Positions 9,030 through 17,019 of a stretch of DNA of 64,000 nt are shown piece after piece; position 1 is the stretch's first letter, and each line of letters opens with the position of its first letter. Below the pieces are notes generated by a model. The model did no database searches, was not told the DNA's origin, and was given only the letters and a program-made list of their open reading frames with translations. A program made the translations under genes and the position numbers. The stretch lies in assembly GCA_902535365.1 (NCBI GenBank), contig CACATF010000001.1, forward strand, positions 132,077 to 196,076. Reading direction: 5' to 3'. Origin of the DNA: an uncultured SAR86 cluster bacterium (GTDB lineage Bacteria > Pseudomonadota > Gammaproteobacteria > Magnimaribacterales > TMED112).

Positions 9030-10139
9030 ATGAATTTAGTTGAAAAAATAAAAGAATTGCATGCTTCAAAATATAAGTTTGTTATTGTTTCAAGTGGTGG
9101 AGGAAGTAATGCAATTGCATCTTTGCTAAAGGTGCCAGGCGCAAGCAATACAGTACTAGAAGCATACATACCATATGCAAAAGAATCATTAGATTTTTAT
9201 TTAATGAAGAAGCCTGATTTTTATGCTTCAAAGGATACTTCATTAAGAATGGCTGCTCGTGCATATAGTGCTGCTAAAAAAATTGATCAAGAATCATCGC
9301 TGAACCATCTGCTTGGAGTCTCAATTACTGCTTCATTAAGCACAACCTATGAGAAAAGAGGCGATCATAAATTTCATATTGCATTACAGACCCGAGACTT
9401 TTCAAAAAGCATTTCCTGCAAGTTAGAAAAAGGCAAAAGGACAAGAGAGGAAGAGGAAGAGCTTGTCACCGCTTTTGTAGTTAACTTACTTGCTGAGTGT
9501 AGTGAGCTTAAGTACGACTACCCCAAAATACCTGAAGAGGTAGTTTTTGATGAAGTAAAAGCCGAGAAAGGATGGGCAGAGCTAATGAGCAACAAGATTA
9601 ATTATGTTTTATCAGAAGATGTCTCTCCAGAATTAATTTTTCCAGGCGCTTTTTATCCGTATCATGACGGCCACAAAGCTATGAAAGACTTAGCAGAGCA
9701 AGAAACAGGTAAAAAAATATTTTTTGAAATTTGCATTCAAAATGTAGATAAGCCACCTATTAGTTACCACCAAATAAAAAAAACAGTCATGCAGTTTAAT
9801 GATTCTGAAAATTGGGTACTAACTAAGGCAGGAAAATTTTCAGAAAAATCAAAACTGTTCCCAAACTCCACATTTATCATAGGGGCTGACACTTTAGTTA
9901 GGATTATGGATGAAAGGTTCTATGAAAGCAGAAAAGAGATGCTCAAAGAACTTGAGATCTTCAATGAAAATAATAACCACTTTCTAGTGTTTGGCAGAGA
10001 ATATCAAGGAAAATTTACGACCTTATCCGACGTGCAATTGCCTGATAATATCAGCGCTAGGTTTAAGGGTTTTGATGAAGAAATTTTTAGAAAAGATATT
10101 TCGTCAACTAGCATTAGGTTAAGCAAAGAAGAGGATTAA
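9030..10139 (+). CDS. PncC/CinA-C-like domain fused to NadD-like nucleotidyltransferase
   Basis: A 369-aa two-domain protein. Residues 1 to about 170 resemble the CinA C-terminal/PncC (NMN deamidase) fold: VSSGGGSNAIASLL in the place of the AESCTGG loop, a conserved Tyr in EAYIPYAKES, and GVSITASLSTTYEKRGDHKFHIAL. Residues of about 205-369 carry FPGAFYPYHDGHKAM (GxFxPxHxGH) and SSTSIRLS (the ISSTxIR motif), as in nicotinate/nicotinamide mononucleotide adenylyltransferases. If both are active they could catalyse consecutive pyridine-nucleotide steps. The first domain departs from canonical PncC, so its activity is uncertain. Similar fusions are known as uncharacterised proteins, including in plants. 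The TAA stop overlaps that of convergent yggX. Confidence 0.8.
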   Translation: MNLVEKIKELHASKYKFVIVSSGGGSNAIASLLKVPGASNTVLEAYIPYAKESLDFYLMKKPDFYASKDTSLRMAARAYSAAKKIDQESSLNHLLGVSITASLSTTYEKRGDHKFHIALQTRDFSKSISCKLEKGKRTREEEEELVTAFVVNLLAECSELKYDYPKIPEEVVFDEVKAEKGWAELMSNKINYVLSEDVSPELIFPGAFYPYHDGHKAMKDLAEQETGKKIFFEICIQNVDKPPISYHQIKKTVMQFNDSENWVLTKAGKFSEKSKLFPNSTFIIGADTLVRIMDERFYESRKEMLKELEIFNENNNHFLVFGREYQGKFTTLSDVQLPDNISARFKGFDEEIFRKDISSTSIRLSKEED

Positions 10140-10402
10140 TCTGGTTTTACGAAACCGCTTGGTTTTTCGTAGTTTTCATTATTAAGGAATAATGACATCT
10201 GTTCATTTAACCATTTTCTATTTTCTTTAATAGAGAGATCAAGGTGTTTTTCATTTATTAGCATGGTTTGTAGGTCAACCCATGCATCCCACGCTTCCTT
10301 AGAAAAATTTTGCATAATTTTCATACCCTTTTCACCTGGTATTGGTGGAAAAGGCAGAGCATCTAGCTCTTTCTTATACTTTTTACAAAAAACTTTAGCC
10401 AT
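10136..10402 (-). CDS. yggX: Probable Fe(2+)-trafficking protein YggX
   Basis: The family start [18 protein letters not shown] lies 13 residues into the track ORF, so I place the ATG at 10402, giving 88 aa (E. coli has 91). PGEKGMKI, SKEAWDAWVDLQTMLINEKHL and the single N-terminal Cys are diagnostic. It protects Fe-S enzymes and oxidative-damage repair in the cytoplasm. The start overlaps the mutY stop by 8 bp; mutY-yggX is a conserved gammaproteobacterial pair, fitting because MutY itself holds a 4Fe-4S cluster. Confidence 0.95.
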   Translation of the reverse strand: MAKVFCKKYKKELDALPFPPIPGEKGMKIMQNFSKEAWDAWVDLQTMLINEKHLDLSIKENRKWLNEQMSLFLNNENYEKPSGFVKPD

Positions 10403-11354
10403 CTTGTAATAATTTATCAGAAATTGGTTTTGGAAGGGCAATATTAGCTAAGTCTTTCTTTGAAAACCACTTGCCCTTCATGTCTGTTGGTAGGTTTGTT
10501 ATTTGTTTAAAACGAAAATGGATATGTCTGTGAGAAAGAGCATGCTTGTTAGTCGCATTAAACTTATTAACTATTTTTACAGGGGGCATCCATAGCTTTT
10601 TCCAGAAACCTAAAGCCTCTGTTTGTGCAAGAAAATATCTTGGACCATCTTTATACAAAGAAAACTCCAGATACACATCTTTCTTGATGGGTTTTTTTGT
10701 ACTAGGCAACCGAAAATCATTTTTTTTGAAAGCAAGACAGTTTTTGTTAAGTGGGCACTCAGGACATAGTGGTGCTTTTGGCGTGCATAAAGTTGCCCCA
10801 ATATCCATTATTCCTTGTTGATAAGAATATGGGTCGTCCTCATCTAAGCATTGGGCAGATAAGTTCCAAAATAAGCCTTCTTTAAAATCCTTCTTTAAAA
10901 ATAGCCGTGCTATTACCCTTTTTACATTAGCATCAAGTATGGGGAAGGGTTTTTGATAAGCAATGGATAATATAGCTCCAGCAGTCGAGCGTCCTATGCC
11001 TGGTAATGTTATAAGTTCATCATATGTGGCTGGAAATCTGCCATTGAAATCTAAGAATATCTTTTCTTTTGCTTGGTATATGAAGGAAGCCCTTCTGTAA
11101 TAACCAAGACCACTCCATAAACTTAATATGTCATCTTCAGTTGCCATTTTCATTGATGAAAGGCTTGGGTATTTCTTTAAAAATTTTCTGTAATAACTTT
11201 GAGCAGTTACAACTTGTGTTTGTTGCAACATCATTTCAGAGATCCAAACCTTATATGGTGTAACAGATTTTCGCCATGGCAAATTTTGTCTGCCATTTTT
11301 TTTGTACCACTGTGTTACTAAGGCACCTAGATTATGCTCTTGTGAATCGTCCAT
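10395..11354 (-). CDS. mutY: A/G-specific adenine DNA glycosylase MutY
   Basis: A 319-aa base-excision repair enzyme that removes adenine opposite 8-oxoguanine. Features in order: [25 protein letters not shown] (catalytic Glu region), the helix-hairpin-helix [24 protein letters not shown] with the catalytic Asp, the 4Fe-4S motif C-x6-C-x2-C-x5-C ([17 protein letters not shown]), then a Nudix-like C-terminal domain that recognises 8-oxoG. It is slightly shorter than the E. coli enzyme (350 aa). It overlaps the upstream gpmA stop region by 23 bp and the downstream yggX by 8 bp. Confidence 0.96.
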   Translation of the reverse strand: MDDSQEHNLGALVTQWYKKNGRQNLPWRKSVTPYKVWISEMMLQQTQVVTAQSYYRKFLKKYPSLSSMKMATEDDILSLWSGLGYYRRASFIYQAKEKIFLDFNGRFPATYDELITLPGIGRSTAGAILSIAYQKPFPILDANVKRVIARLFLKKDFKEGLFWNLSAQCLDEDDPYSYQQGIMDIGATLCTPKAPLCPECPLNKNCLAFKKNDFRLPSTKKPIKKDVYLEFSLYKDGPRYFLAQTEALGFWKKLWMPPVKIVNKFNATNKHALSHRHIHFRFKQITNLPTDMKGKWFSKKDLANIALPKPISDKLLQDG

Positions 11355-11937
11355 CTATAAATTTATAAATGATGGGCTCACCAGTTGCAATTTCTAGTTT
11401 TAATATGTCAGTTTCGTTTAAGTCTTCAATAAATTTAACTAAAGATCTCAAAGAGTTACCGTGAGCAGCAATTAAAACATTTTTGCTGTCATTAAGTTCT
11501 GGCATTATGTCGGATTCAAAATAAGGAATAACTCGATCATAAGTATCTTTAAGGCTCTCACCGCCCGGTGGGGGCACATCATATGACCTTCTCCAAATAT
11601 GTACTTGCTCCTCGCCAAATTCAGCGCGAGCTTCGTCTTTATTCATGCCAGTAAGGTCACCATAGTCTCTTTCATTAAGATTAACTGACTTAATTGTTGC
11701 AAGATTTGGCTCATTTAGCTTCTCAAGGATTATCTCACCTGTGTTTTGAGCTCTTTTTAATTCAGAAGTGAACATGACATCGAAATTAAAACCCTGCTCT
11801 TTAAGTTTTTCACCGGTATTCTCAGCTTCGGAGACTCCTTGATCAGTTAAACCTGGATTCTTCCAGCCAGTGAATAAGTTTTTTCTATTCCAATCGCTTT
11901 GTCCGTGTCGTACAAGTACTAGATAATTAACTTTCAT
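11332..11937 (-). CDS. gpmA: 2,3-bisphosphoglycerate-dependent phosphoglycerate mutase
   Basis: A 201-aa histidine phosphatase family enzyme interconverting 3- and 2-phosphoglycerate in glycolysis and gluconeogenesis. The phospho-His motif [10 protein letters not shown] (His11) is followed by [29 protein letters not shown] and the second catalytic His in [12 protein letters not shown]. It is at the short end of the GpmA range (about 200-250 aa) but all key motifs are present. AAAGGA lies just before the ATG. It is the first gene of a gpmA-mutY-yggX operon with overlapping ends. Confidence 0.93.
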   Translation of the reverse strand: MKVNYLVLVRHGQSDWNRKNLFTGWKNPGLTDQGVSEAENTGEKLKEQGFNFDVMFTSELKRAQNTGEIILEKLNEPNLATIKSVNLNERDYGDLTGMNKDEARAEFGEEQVHIWRRSYDVPPPGGESLKDTYDRVIPYFESDIMPELNDSKNVLIAAHGNSLRSLVKFIEDLNETDILKLEIATGEPIIYKFIDGRFTRA

Positions 11938-11989
11938 TTGTCCTTTAAAATAAATTCTATATTGTATAAGCTAACAACAAAATTGATAT

Positions 11990-12394
11990 ATGAATTTCTT
12001 CGATTTCTTAACAAATAACTGGTACGCCTCGCTACCACTTTTGATAATTCTTATTTCTTGGTATGTCTATGAAAGCAATAAGGGCGGCAAAAAGATTGAC
12101 CCTTCAGCTGCTGTGGCTATGGTAAATGCTGATCAGGCAATGTTTCTAGATATTAGAGACAAAGACTCATTTGAAACAGGCCACATTCATGGCTCAATTA
12201 ATATCCAAAAAGACAGTTTTGAAAAACAAGAACATTTGCTTAAAAAAGGCAAAGCAGTGATTGTGGTTTCTGAGAATGGTCTCGATGCTGGCTCAGCAGG
12301 CGTTGAATTAAAAAGAATTGGTGTCGAGGAAGTCTTTTTATTAAGAAATGGGTTAATTTCTTGGTATGAAGAAAGCCTTCCACTAATCAAGTAG
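11990..12394 (+). CDS. Membrane-anchored rhodanese-like protein lacking the active-site Cys
   Basis: A 134-aa protein with one N-terminal membrane helix (YASLPLLIILISWYVY) and a single rhodanese domain: FLDIRDKDSFETGHIHGSINI and VEEVFLLRNGLISWYEESLP. In YibN-type rhodaneses the persulfide Cys follows the central strand (V-x-C-x-x-G); here the segment reads VIVVSENGLDAGSAG, with Ser in place of Cys. Sulfurtransferase activity is therefore unlikely, and a binding or scaffolding role is more plausible. YibN lies next to phosphoglycerate mutase genes in other gammaproteobacteria, which fits the divergent gpmA. Confidence 0.85.
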   Translation: MNFFDFLTNNWYASLPLLIILISWYVYESNKGGKKIDPSAAVAMVNADQAMFLDIRDKDSFETGHIHGSINIQKDSFEKQEHLLKKGKAVIVVSENGLDAGSAGVELKRIGVEEVFLLRNGLISWYEESLPLIK

Positions 12395-12400
12395 AAGGCT
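12374..12400. terminator. Hairpin between convergent yibN-like gene and glnII
   Basis: AGCCTTC at 12374 and GAAGGCT at 12394-12400 form a perfect 7-bp stem around a 13-nt loop. It straddles the stop of the rhodanese gene. On the minus strand it is followed by TTTCTTC, and on the plus strand by an A run, so termination of glnII transcripts is the likelier use. No strong U tract is present. Confidence 0.45.
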
Positions 12401-12412
12401 CAAAAAAAATTA

Positions 12413-13396
12413 TTATTTGGTAAGTGTTCCCACGATGTGAGCAATAATTTTGTATGGATCTGCATTTGAAGCAGGTCTTCTGTCTTCAAGGTATCCATTT
12501 TTCCAATTATTCTCCACATTGGCGATAGGAATTCTGATGCTTGCACCTCTATCACTTATGCCATATGAGAATTTCTCAATGCTTTGTGTTTCATGCAAAC
12601 CGGTTAGTCTTTGGTCATTGTCTGAACCATACGCAGCAATTCCCTCTTCGTGGACTTCACCAAGCTTGTCACACATTGCTGAGAAAAGCTCTTCTGAACC
12701 GTTGGTTCTCATTTCTTCATTTGAGAAGTTTGTGTGCATTCCTGAACCATTCCAGTCACCAGTTTTTGGTTTTGGATGGATGTTAACACCAACGCCAAAC
12801 TCTTCTGCAATTTTATAAAGAAGGTAACGGCTTACCCATAAGTCATCGGCAGCTTTGATGCCTTTTCCAAAACACTGATATTCCCATTGGCCCAAAGCTA
12901 CTTCAGCATTGGTTCCTGTTAGATGAATACCAGCAGCCAAACATGCATCAAGATGTGCTTCAGAGATTTCTCTACCAGAAACATTGTCTGCACCAACACC
13001 ACAGTAATAGTCTCCTTGTGGTCTAGGCTCTCCCTTTTCCCAACCTAATGGTGAGCCATCAGGATTAGTAAAGAAGTATTCTTGCTCAAATCCAAACCAC
13101 CACTCATCTGTAACTACTTCTGCAGCAGCAGCTCTTGTATTTGATGGATGTGTTGTATGATCTGCTGACTGAACCTGACACATAACTAAATAGTCAGAAT
13201 ATACAGGGCTCTCATAAGTTTGCACTGGAAGTAAAAGACAATCAGAGCTTCCACCCTCTGCTTGTTGTGTTGACGACCCATCAAAAGACCAACCAGGTGC
13301 TGACTCTTCATCAGTAACCTTGATTTTGCTTCTCATGGAAGGCTCTGGTTGATAACCATCTAACCAGATGTATTCATATTTATTCAAATCACCCAT
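12413..13396 (-). CDS. glnII: Glutamine synthetase type II (eukaryotic-like, GSII)
   Basis: A 327-aa enzyme that makes glutamine from glutamate, ammonia and ATP. The N-terminal beta-grasp starts with KYEYIWLDGYQPEPSMRSK and contains WSFDGSSTQQAEGGSSDCLL. GFEQEYFF, GVNIHPKPKTGDWNGSGMHTNFS and RGASIRIP are catalytic-domain signatures of GSII, the form also found in eukaryotes, Rhizobiales and some marine bacteria. It is much shorter than dodecameric GlnA (about 470 aa) and lacks the adenylylation loop of GSI, so control must be different. A strong AAGGAG precedes the ATG, and a glutamine riboswitch lies upstream. It appears monocistronic. Confidence 0.95.
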   Translation of the reverse strand: MGDLNKYEYIWLDGYQPEPSMRSKIKVTDEESAPGWSFDGSSTQQAEGGSSDCLLLPVQTYESPVYSDYLVMCQVQSADHTTHPSNTRAAAAEVVTDEWWFGFEQEYFFTNPDGSPLGWEKGEPRPQGDYYCGVGADNVSGREISEAHLDACLAAGIHLTGTNAEVALGQWEYQCFGKGIKAADDLWVSRYLLYKIAEEFGVGVNIHPKPKTGDWNGSGMHTNFSNEEMRTNGSEELFSAMCDKLGEVHEEGIAAYGSDNDQRLTGLHETQSIEKFSYGISDRGASIRIPIANVENNWKNGYLEDRRPASNADPYKIIAHIVGTLTK

Positions 13397-13458
13397 TATG
13401 GCTCCTTAATAAAAGTTAATAAAAATTTTATGCATTTTGTTCTGCAGGATTTTTTGAA

Positions 13459-13480
13459 GTTAAACTCGATCGTGTTTAAC
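13459..13480 (-). promoter_or_regulatory. Inverted repeat downstream of the glnA riboswitch
   Basis: On the minus strand GTTAAAC-ACGATCGA-GTTTAAC forms a perfect 7-bp hairpin immediately after the aptamer. It has no U tract (TTCAAAAAATCC follows), so it is not a standard intrinsic terminator. Its right arm (TTTAACTT) and loop (ACGAT) can instead pair with AAGTTAAAATCGT located before the aptamer. It is a likely part of the expression platform. Confidence 0.55.
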
Positions 13481-13536
13481 GCACGCGTTCCTTCGGCTTT
13501 CGCTTACTTCCGTCTTCTAGTAGAAGATGAACGATT
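13481..13536 (-). promoter_or_regulatory. Glutamine riboswitch (glnA RNA motif)
   Basis: The minus strand reads ATCGTTCATC, then a hairpin TCTTC-TACTA-GAAGA, then GACGGAAGTAAGC, a GC-GAAA-GC tetraloop stem, and CCGAAGGAACGC. This order matches my memory of the glnA aptamer: P1 from CGUUC/GAACG, a P2 hairpin followed by GACGGAAGUA, a P3 hairpin, and CGAAGGAACGC closing P1. It lies about 85-140 nt upstream of the glnII start on the same strand. The class binds L-glutamine and normally controls nitrogen-assimilation genes in cyanobacteria and marine metagenomic sequences. No covariance search was run. Confidence 0.87.
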
Positions 13537-13647
13537 TTAACTTTATTACCCAATAGGGCCCCTTTTTAACCATGGAGTATGGTGCAAGTTATAAATGCTA
13601 ATTAATTTTAAACTGTTTTAAATTGTCTTTGCAACTGAAAGTAAGTT

Positions 13648-14232
13648 TTATGAGAAATGCTTGAGGATAATTGGAATTTTTGACTCAAGATCATCAAAAC
13701 TGTGAGAGCCTCCTTCATCAATTTCAATGTCGGCACCCTCAAAATATTTGGCTCCATAACGATAATCTAAGGTTTCATCGCCAGTTTGCAGCAGAACAAG
13801 ATATTTTGCTGGATCAGGGTTTTGAATAAATATTTCTTCAAGACTATCTACCCATTCTTGATCAATAAAATATGTTTCATTTGTGTTTGGATTTGTGTTT
13901 TCCCCTCTATCATTTTCAAAAATCTTATAAGCCCATACCGCTGGGTTAATCATTGCAGCTTTGATATTGTGTTTTTCTGCAAGAAAGCATGAAAAGTAGC
14001 CACCCAGTGAGCTGCCAATTAAATGAACGCTTCTTTCTTGTAATTCTTTATCAATGATTTGGCTTAGTTGCTCTATAGCTTCTCTAGGATGAGATTTTAA
14101 AGTAACAGACAATACCTCATAGTTATTATTATCTTTTAATTCACTAATCAGCAGCTCAGCCTTTCGAGCTTTTGCATGCGAATTCCATCCGTGCACATAA
14201 ATAATGAGATTAGGTTTTTTCATAGAAGTCAT
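13648..14232 (-). CDS. yqiA: YqiA/YcfP family esterase-like alpha/beta protein
   Basis: A 194-aa small alpha/beta hydrolase. YVHGWNSHAKARKAELL is the oxyanion region, HLIGSSLGGYFSCFLAE the Ser nucleophile elbow (G-S-S-L-G-G), and DEGGSHSFDDLE carries the catalytic His. E. coli YqiA has esterase activity on short acyl and palmitoyl-CoA substrates. Two in-frame ATGs (14232, 14223) are possible and both overlap yqiB. yqiB-yqiA adjacency is conserved in gammaproteobacteria. A 250-bp non-coding stretch holding the glutamine riboswitch follows. Confidence 0.88.
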   Translation of the reverse strand: MTSMKKPNLIIYVHGWNSHAKARKAELLISELKDNNNYEVLSVTLKSHPREAIEQLSQIIDKELQERSVHLIGSSLGGYFSCFLAEKHNIKAAMINPAVWAYKIFENDRGENTNPNTNETYFIDQEWVDSLEEIFIQNPDPAKYLVLLQTGDETLDYRYGAKYFEGADIEIDEGGSHSFDDLESKIPIILKHFS

Positions 14233-14626
14233 TAGTGAGAATCATATCAAGAACTTCAGTAAAAAACCGATTCTGTTGAGATTTTTCATCGACTGATTTT
14301 GGAAATTTTTCAAACTCGAAAGGAAATTGATTTGGTGAATAGCCATTGAATCGTGATACTTCACATAACTCAACATCATGATAAACATTTGCTTCGAAAA
14401 TTAATGAATTTAGAAGAGTAGTATCAAGATTAGAAAACCTTAACATCATATTTCCAGTATGTTTTGATAGCGCAATATACTCAAATTCTGCATTGAAGCT
14501 TGTTTCTTTGCTGGTAGATTTGAGTACCAGTTGAGAATTATTAAACTCACGGAAAATTTTTTTTATCCGGACATAATTTGCAGAACTAATTGCTAGTTGG
14601 TGGTTATTTTTTTTGTATTCATCCAT
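14210..14626 (-). CDS. yqiB: DUF1249 family protein YqiB
   Basis: I choose the ATG at 14626 (MDEYKKNNHQLAIS, 138 aa) over the track start, because it matches the YqiB length (140 aa) and overlaps the preceding gene by only 8 bp. VYHDVELCEVSRFNGY and the C-terminal KSVDEKSQQNRFFTEVLDM match the family's LYHDAxxAEV and DEKxQxNxFLxEWL motifs. The function is unknown; in E. coli it lies between nudF and cpdA/yqiA. It is likely cytoplasmic. Confidence 0.85.
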   Translation of the reverse strand: MDEYKKNNHQLAISSANYVRIKKIFREFNNSQLVLKSTSKETSFNAEFEYIALSKHTGNMMLRFSNLDTTLLNSLIFEANVYHDVELCEVSRFNGYSPNQFPFEFEKFPKSVDEKSQQNRFFTEVLDMILTNDFYEKT

Positions 14627-15704
14627 GTTTGTAGGGTAAATATTTTTTTGAATCCTCAAAATATGAGTGAATATGTTGGGCTTCTTTGGCACAAAAATCA
14701 CCTATTGCATCTCTAAAGGCTTTTTCTGCGATCCAATGATACGACGTATTAATAACTGGCTCAAAACCCCTTTTTAATTTATGGTGGCCTTGGATACCAG
14801 GATCAAAAGTAAGGCACTCTCTCTTTATAGCAAGCTCAATTCCTTGGTAATAGCAGGCTTCAAAGTGAAGGAAATTAATATTTTCTCGTGCACCCCAATA
14901 TCTGCCATACAGCTTAGTATTTTTCTGAAAAAAAAGGGCAGCCGCAATTCTTTGACCACCTTTATGAGCAAAGAGGATAATTGGTTTTAGGCTTTTTAGG
15001 TCTTTAAAAAAGGCACTTGTAAGGTAAGGTCTTTGTCCTCTAACTGCATAAGTGATTGAATAGAACAAATAGAAGTCATTCCAGTCCTCATTTGTAATAT
15101 TCTCAATCACTTGAAACTCAATATTTAGTTTTTTGATATAGTCACGCTCTTTTTTAATATTTTTTCTGTGCCTAGATGTAAGGGAATTAAGAAAATCATC
15201 AAAAGAAAGGTAATTTTTATTCTGCCAAACAAAGTTACAATCAAGCCTCTCAATAAAATCTAATTCTTTGAAAATATTTCTTTGCTCTTGTCCAACAAAA
15301 AGCGCATGCAAAGAAGAGTAATTATTTTCATCAGAAAATTTTCTTAAATCCTTAAGTGCTTCTATCGCTTTATCATCGTCATCGGCATAAATTCTATTAC
15401 CTTCAACAGGTGTGAAAGGAATACTCATAACTAGTTTTGGATAATAATGGCGGCCATGATTATGGAAAGCATTTGCCCATGAATAATCAAAAACAAACTC
15501 CCCTTGGCTATTATTTTTTTCATAAAAAGGAATAAATGAATTATTTTTATGGTGAAAATAATTAGCTGACCAACCAGAATCTTCATCAAGGCAATTATTT
15601 TTTTCTAAAGAATTGAGAAATTCATAAGAAAAAAATGGATCAGATTGATCCTTTATGAATAAATCCGATAAGTTTTTGGAATTTTTCTCAATTGTATAGC
15701 CCAC
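14619..15704 (-). CDS. GNAT/FemAB-like protein (PF04339 peptidogalycan family)
   Basis: A 361-aa protein with a duplicated GNAT-type fold. SRHRKNIKKERDYIKKLNI, YAVRGQRPYLTSAFFKDL, GGQRIAAALFF, LYGRYWGA, HFEACYYQGIELAIKR, FDPGIQGHHKLKRGFEP and TYSxHW-like NTSYHWIAEKAFRDAI are signatures of the family formerly called DUF482. Its members are widespread in proteobacteria and are annotated as possible peptidoglycan or peptidogalycan biosynthesis proteins; no biochemical function is firmly shown. It overlaps ubiA by 17 bp and yqiB by 8 bp in a ubiC-ubiA-femAB-like-yqiB-yqiA run. Confidence 0.85.
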   Translation of the reverse strand: MGYTIEKNSKNLSDLFIKDQSDPFFSYEFLNSLEKNNCLDEDSGWSANYFHHKNNSFIPFYEKNNSQGEFVFDYSWANAFHNHGRHYYPKLVMSIPFTPVEGNRIYADDDDKAIEALKDLRKFSDENNYSSLHALFVGQEQRNIFKELDFIERLDCNFVWQNKNYLSFDDFLNSLTSRHRKNIKKERDYIKKLNIEFQVIENITNEDWNDFYLFYSITYAVRGQRPYLTSAFFKDLKSLKPIILFAHKGGQRIAAALFFQKNTKLYGRYWGARENINFLHFEACYYQGIELAIKRECLTFDPGIQGHHKLKRGFEPVINTSYHWIAEKAFRDAIGDFCAKEAQHIHSYFEDSKKYLPYKHG

Positions 15705-16554
15705 TTTGATTCTCTAAAAACAATATAACAGCAATAACTAATCCAACATGACTGTTTGATTTAAATGCGTCTAAATTTTTGCCTTCCTTCGATAGTTTGT
15801 TTTGAAAATATGCTTGGTATATCAAAAACAACACACCTATAGACATCATTTGAAGGTTATTAACCTTTGCAAAACAGATTACCAAAAGAATGAAACAGGT
15901 AAATAATAAAACGATTACTTTCCTTGTATCGTCTCCAAAAAATATGGGCAAAGAGTTAAGTTTCAATTTACGATCATCATCAATATCGCACAATGCATAG
16001 TAGCTGTCATACGCTACTATCCAAAAGACACAAGCTAAATAAAGCAACCATGCATCCATAGATATGCTTTCATTCACAATTGCAAAAGATATTGGTAGTG
16101 ACAGTCCAAATGTCAGTCCTAGGAACAATTGAGGGATTCCAAGAAACCTTTTCATTAGCGGATACAGGATAATCATTGGAATCGCGATGAATGCAACAAA
16201 ACAAATAACAAAAGCATTGGTTAATGACAAAAGATAAAGGCAACCTATGCCCAATAAGGCTGTAAAGATTATCCCCTCAGCAAGTGACAACTCGCCATTA
16301 GCCAATGGCCTGTCTTTAGTCCTATCAACCTCTCGATCATATTTATGGTCGAGAAGATCATTAATTGCACAGCCAAGTGATCTCGTTAGAAATGAGCCTA
16401 AAACTACAATTGTAAAGTGATCGATCTCAAAACTATTAGTTATAAATAGTCCCCAAAGCCCAGGCCACAGCAGAAGCCAAAAACCAATTGGATTATAGAA
16501 CCTAATTAATGACAGATAGGAGTTAACCTTATTCATTGAATAAGAATACTTCAA
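15688..16554 (-). CDS. ubiA: 4-hydroxybenzoate polyprenyltransferase UbiA
   Basis: A 288-aa polytopic membrane enzyme attaching the polyprenyl tail to 4-hydroxybenzoate in ubiquinone synthesis. The first Asp-rich motif is NDLLDHKYDREVDRTKDRPLANG and the second is DSYYALCDIDDDRKLK, with about eight hydrophobic segments between and after. It directly follows ubiC with a 26-bp overlap, so product and user of 4-hydroxybenzoate are co-expressed. Length and motifs match the family. Confidence 0.95.
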   Translation of the reverse strand: MKYSYSMNKVNSYLSLIRFYNPIGFWLLLWPGLWGLFITNSFEIDHFTIVVLGSFLTRSLGCAINDLLDHKYDREVDRTKDRPLANGELSLAEGIIFTALLGIGCLYLLSLTNAFVICFVAFIAIPMIILYPLMKRFLGIPQLFLGLTFGLSLPISFAIVNESISMDAWLLYLACVFWIVAYDSYYALCDIDDDRKLKLNSLPIFFGDDTRKVIVLLFTCFILLVICFAKVNNLQMMSIGVLFLIYQAYFQNKLSKEGKNLDAFKSNSHVGLVIAVILFLENQSGLYN

Positions 16555-17005
16555 TTACCGAGAATTTTTGATTGTTGTAACTATAAATACACTTACGCCC
16601 CAAGAAGGTTTGGCCATCCAGCTCATAATCTGCAATATAAGTTTCATGTTTTTTGATGTTGCTATCTGAAAAGAGATATTTACCAAGAGGCTCTTCTTCT
16701 AAGCGACCAAATTTTGCAAATTCCTTGATAACATCCTGACTAAAAAAACTTTCCGCAAAAACAAGATTATGGTCTGACTTCAAAAGAATTTTTCTGAGAT
16801 TGCCAAGCACAGGTTCCGCTGACGTTTGCGCATCATGATGTTTGCAGATTTGCTCATCAAGCACAATGAGATCAATTTTTGTCTCAAGCAATCTTAACCT
16901 ATTCATCAATGAATTATCTTCTTCTACCCAGGATTTCATTTTTGGAAATGAAATCTCCAGATCAGGGATATAAAGATGCCAATTTGTTTTTATTTTTGGT
17001 GTCAT
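16529..17005 (-). CDS. ubiC: Chorismate pyruvate-lyase UbiC
   Basis: A 158-aa cytoplasmic enzyme converting chorismate to 4-hydroxybenzoate plus pyruvate. It is divergent in sequence but the layout is clear: SWVEEDNSLMNRLR (E. coli SWLxxxxSMTxRF), a conserved Arg in LRKILL, VFAESFF, EEPLGKYLFSDSNIKK (E. coli PLGRYLFTSSTLTR), and the C-terminal catalytic Glu in SVIEVFL. It heads the ubiC-ubiA operon, and its promoter is shared with divergent rubredoxin. Confidence 0.85.
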   Translation of the reverse strand: MTPKIKTNWHLYIPDLEISFPKMKSWVEEDNSLMNRLRLLETKIDLIVLDEQICKHHDAQTSAEPVLGNLRKILLKSDHNLVFAESFFSQDVIKEFAKFGRLEEEPLGKYLFSDSNIKKHETYIADYELDGQTFLGRKCIYSYNNQKFSVIEVFLFNE

Positions 17006-17019
17006 AATTCAGTCAGGTG

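Noticed and set aside
12450-12818. 122-aa plus-strand ORF opposite glnII
   Set aside because: It lies wholly inside a highly conserved enzyme gene and shows no family motif.
13459-13480. Hairpin after the riboswitch as an intrinsic terminator
   Set aside because: It is followed by TTCAAAAAATCC on the coding strand of glnII, with no U tract.
13560-13600. NtrC-like site (GCACCA ... TGGT) and sigma-54-like promoter upstream of glnII on the minus strand
   Set aside because: The half-site spacing is 7 rather than about 5 and the second arm is incomplete; no GG-N10-GC pair with correct spacing is present.
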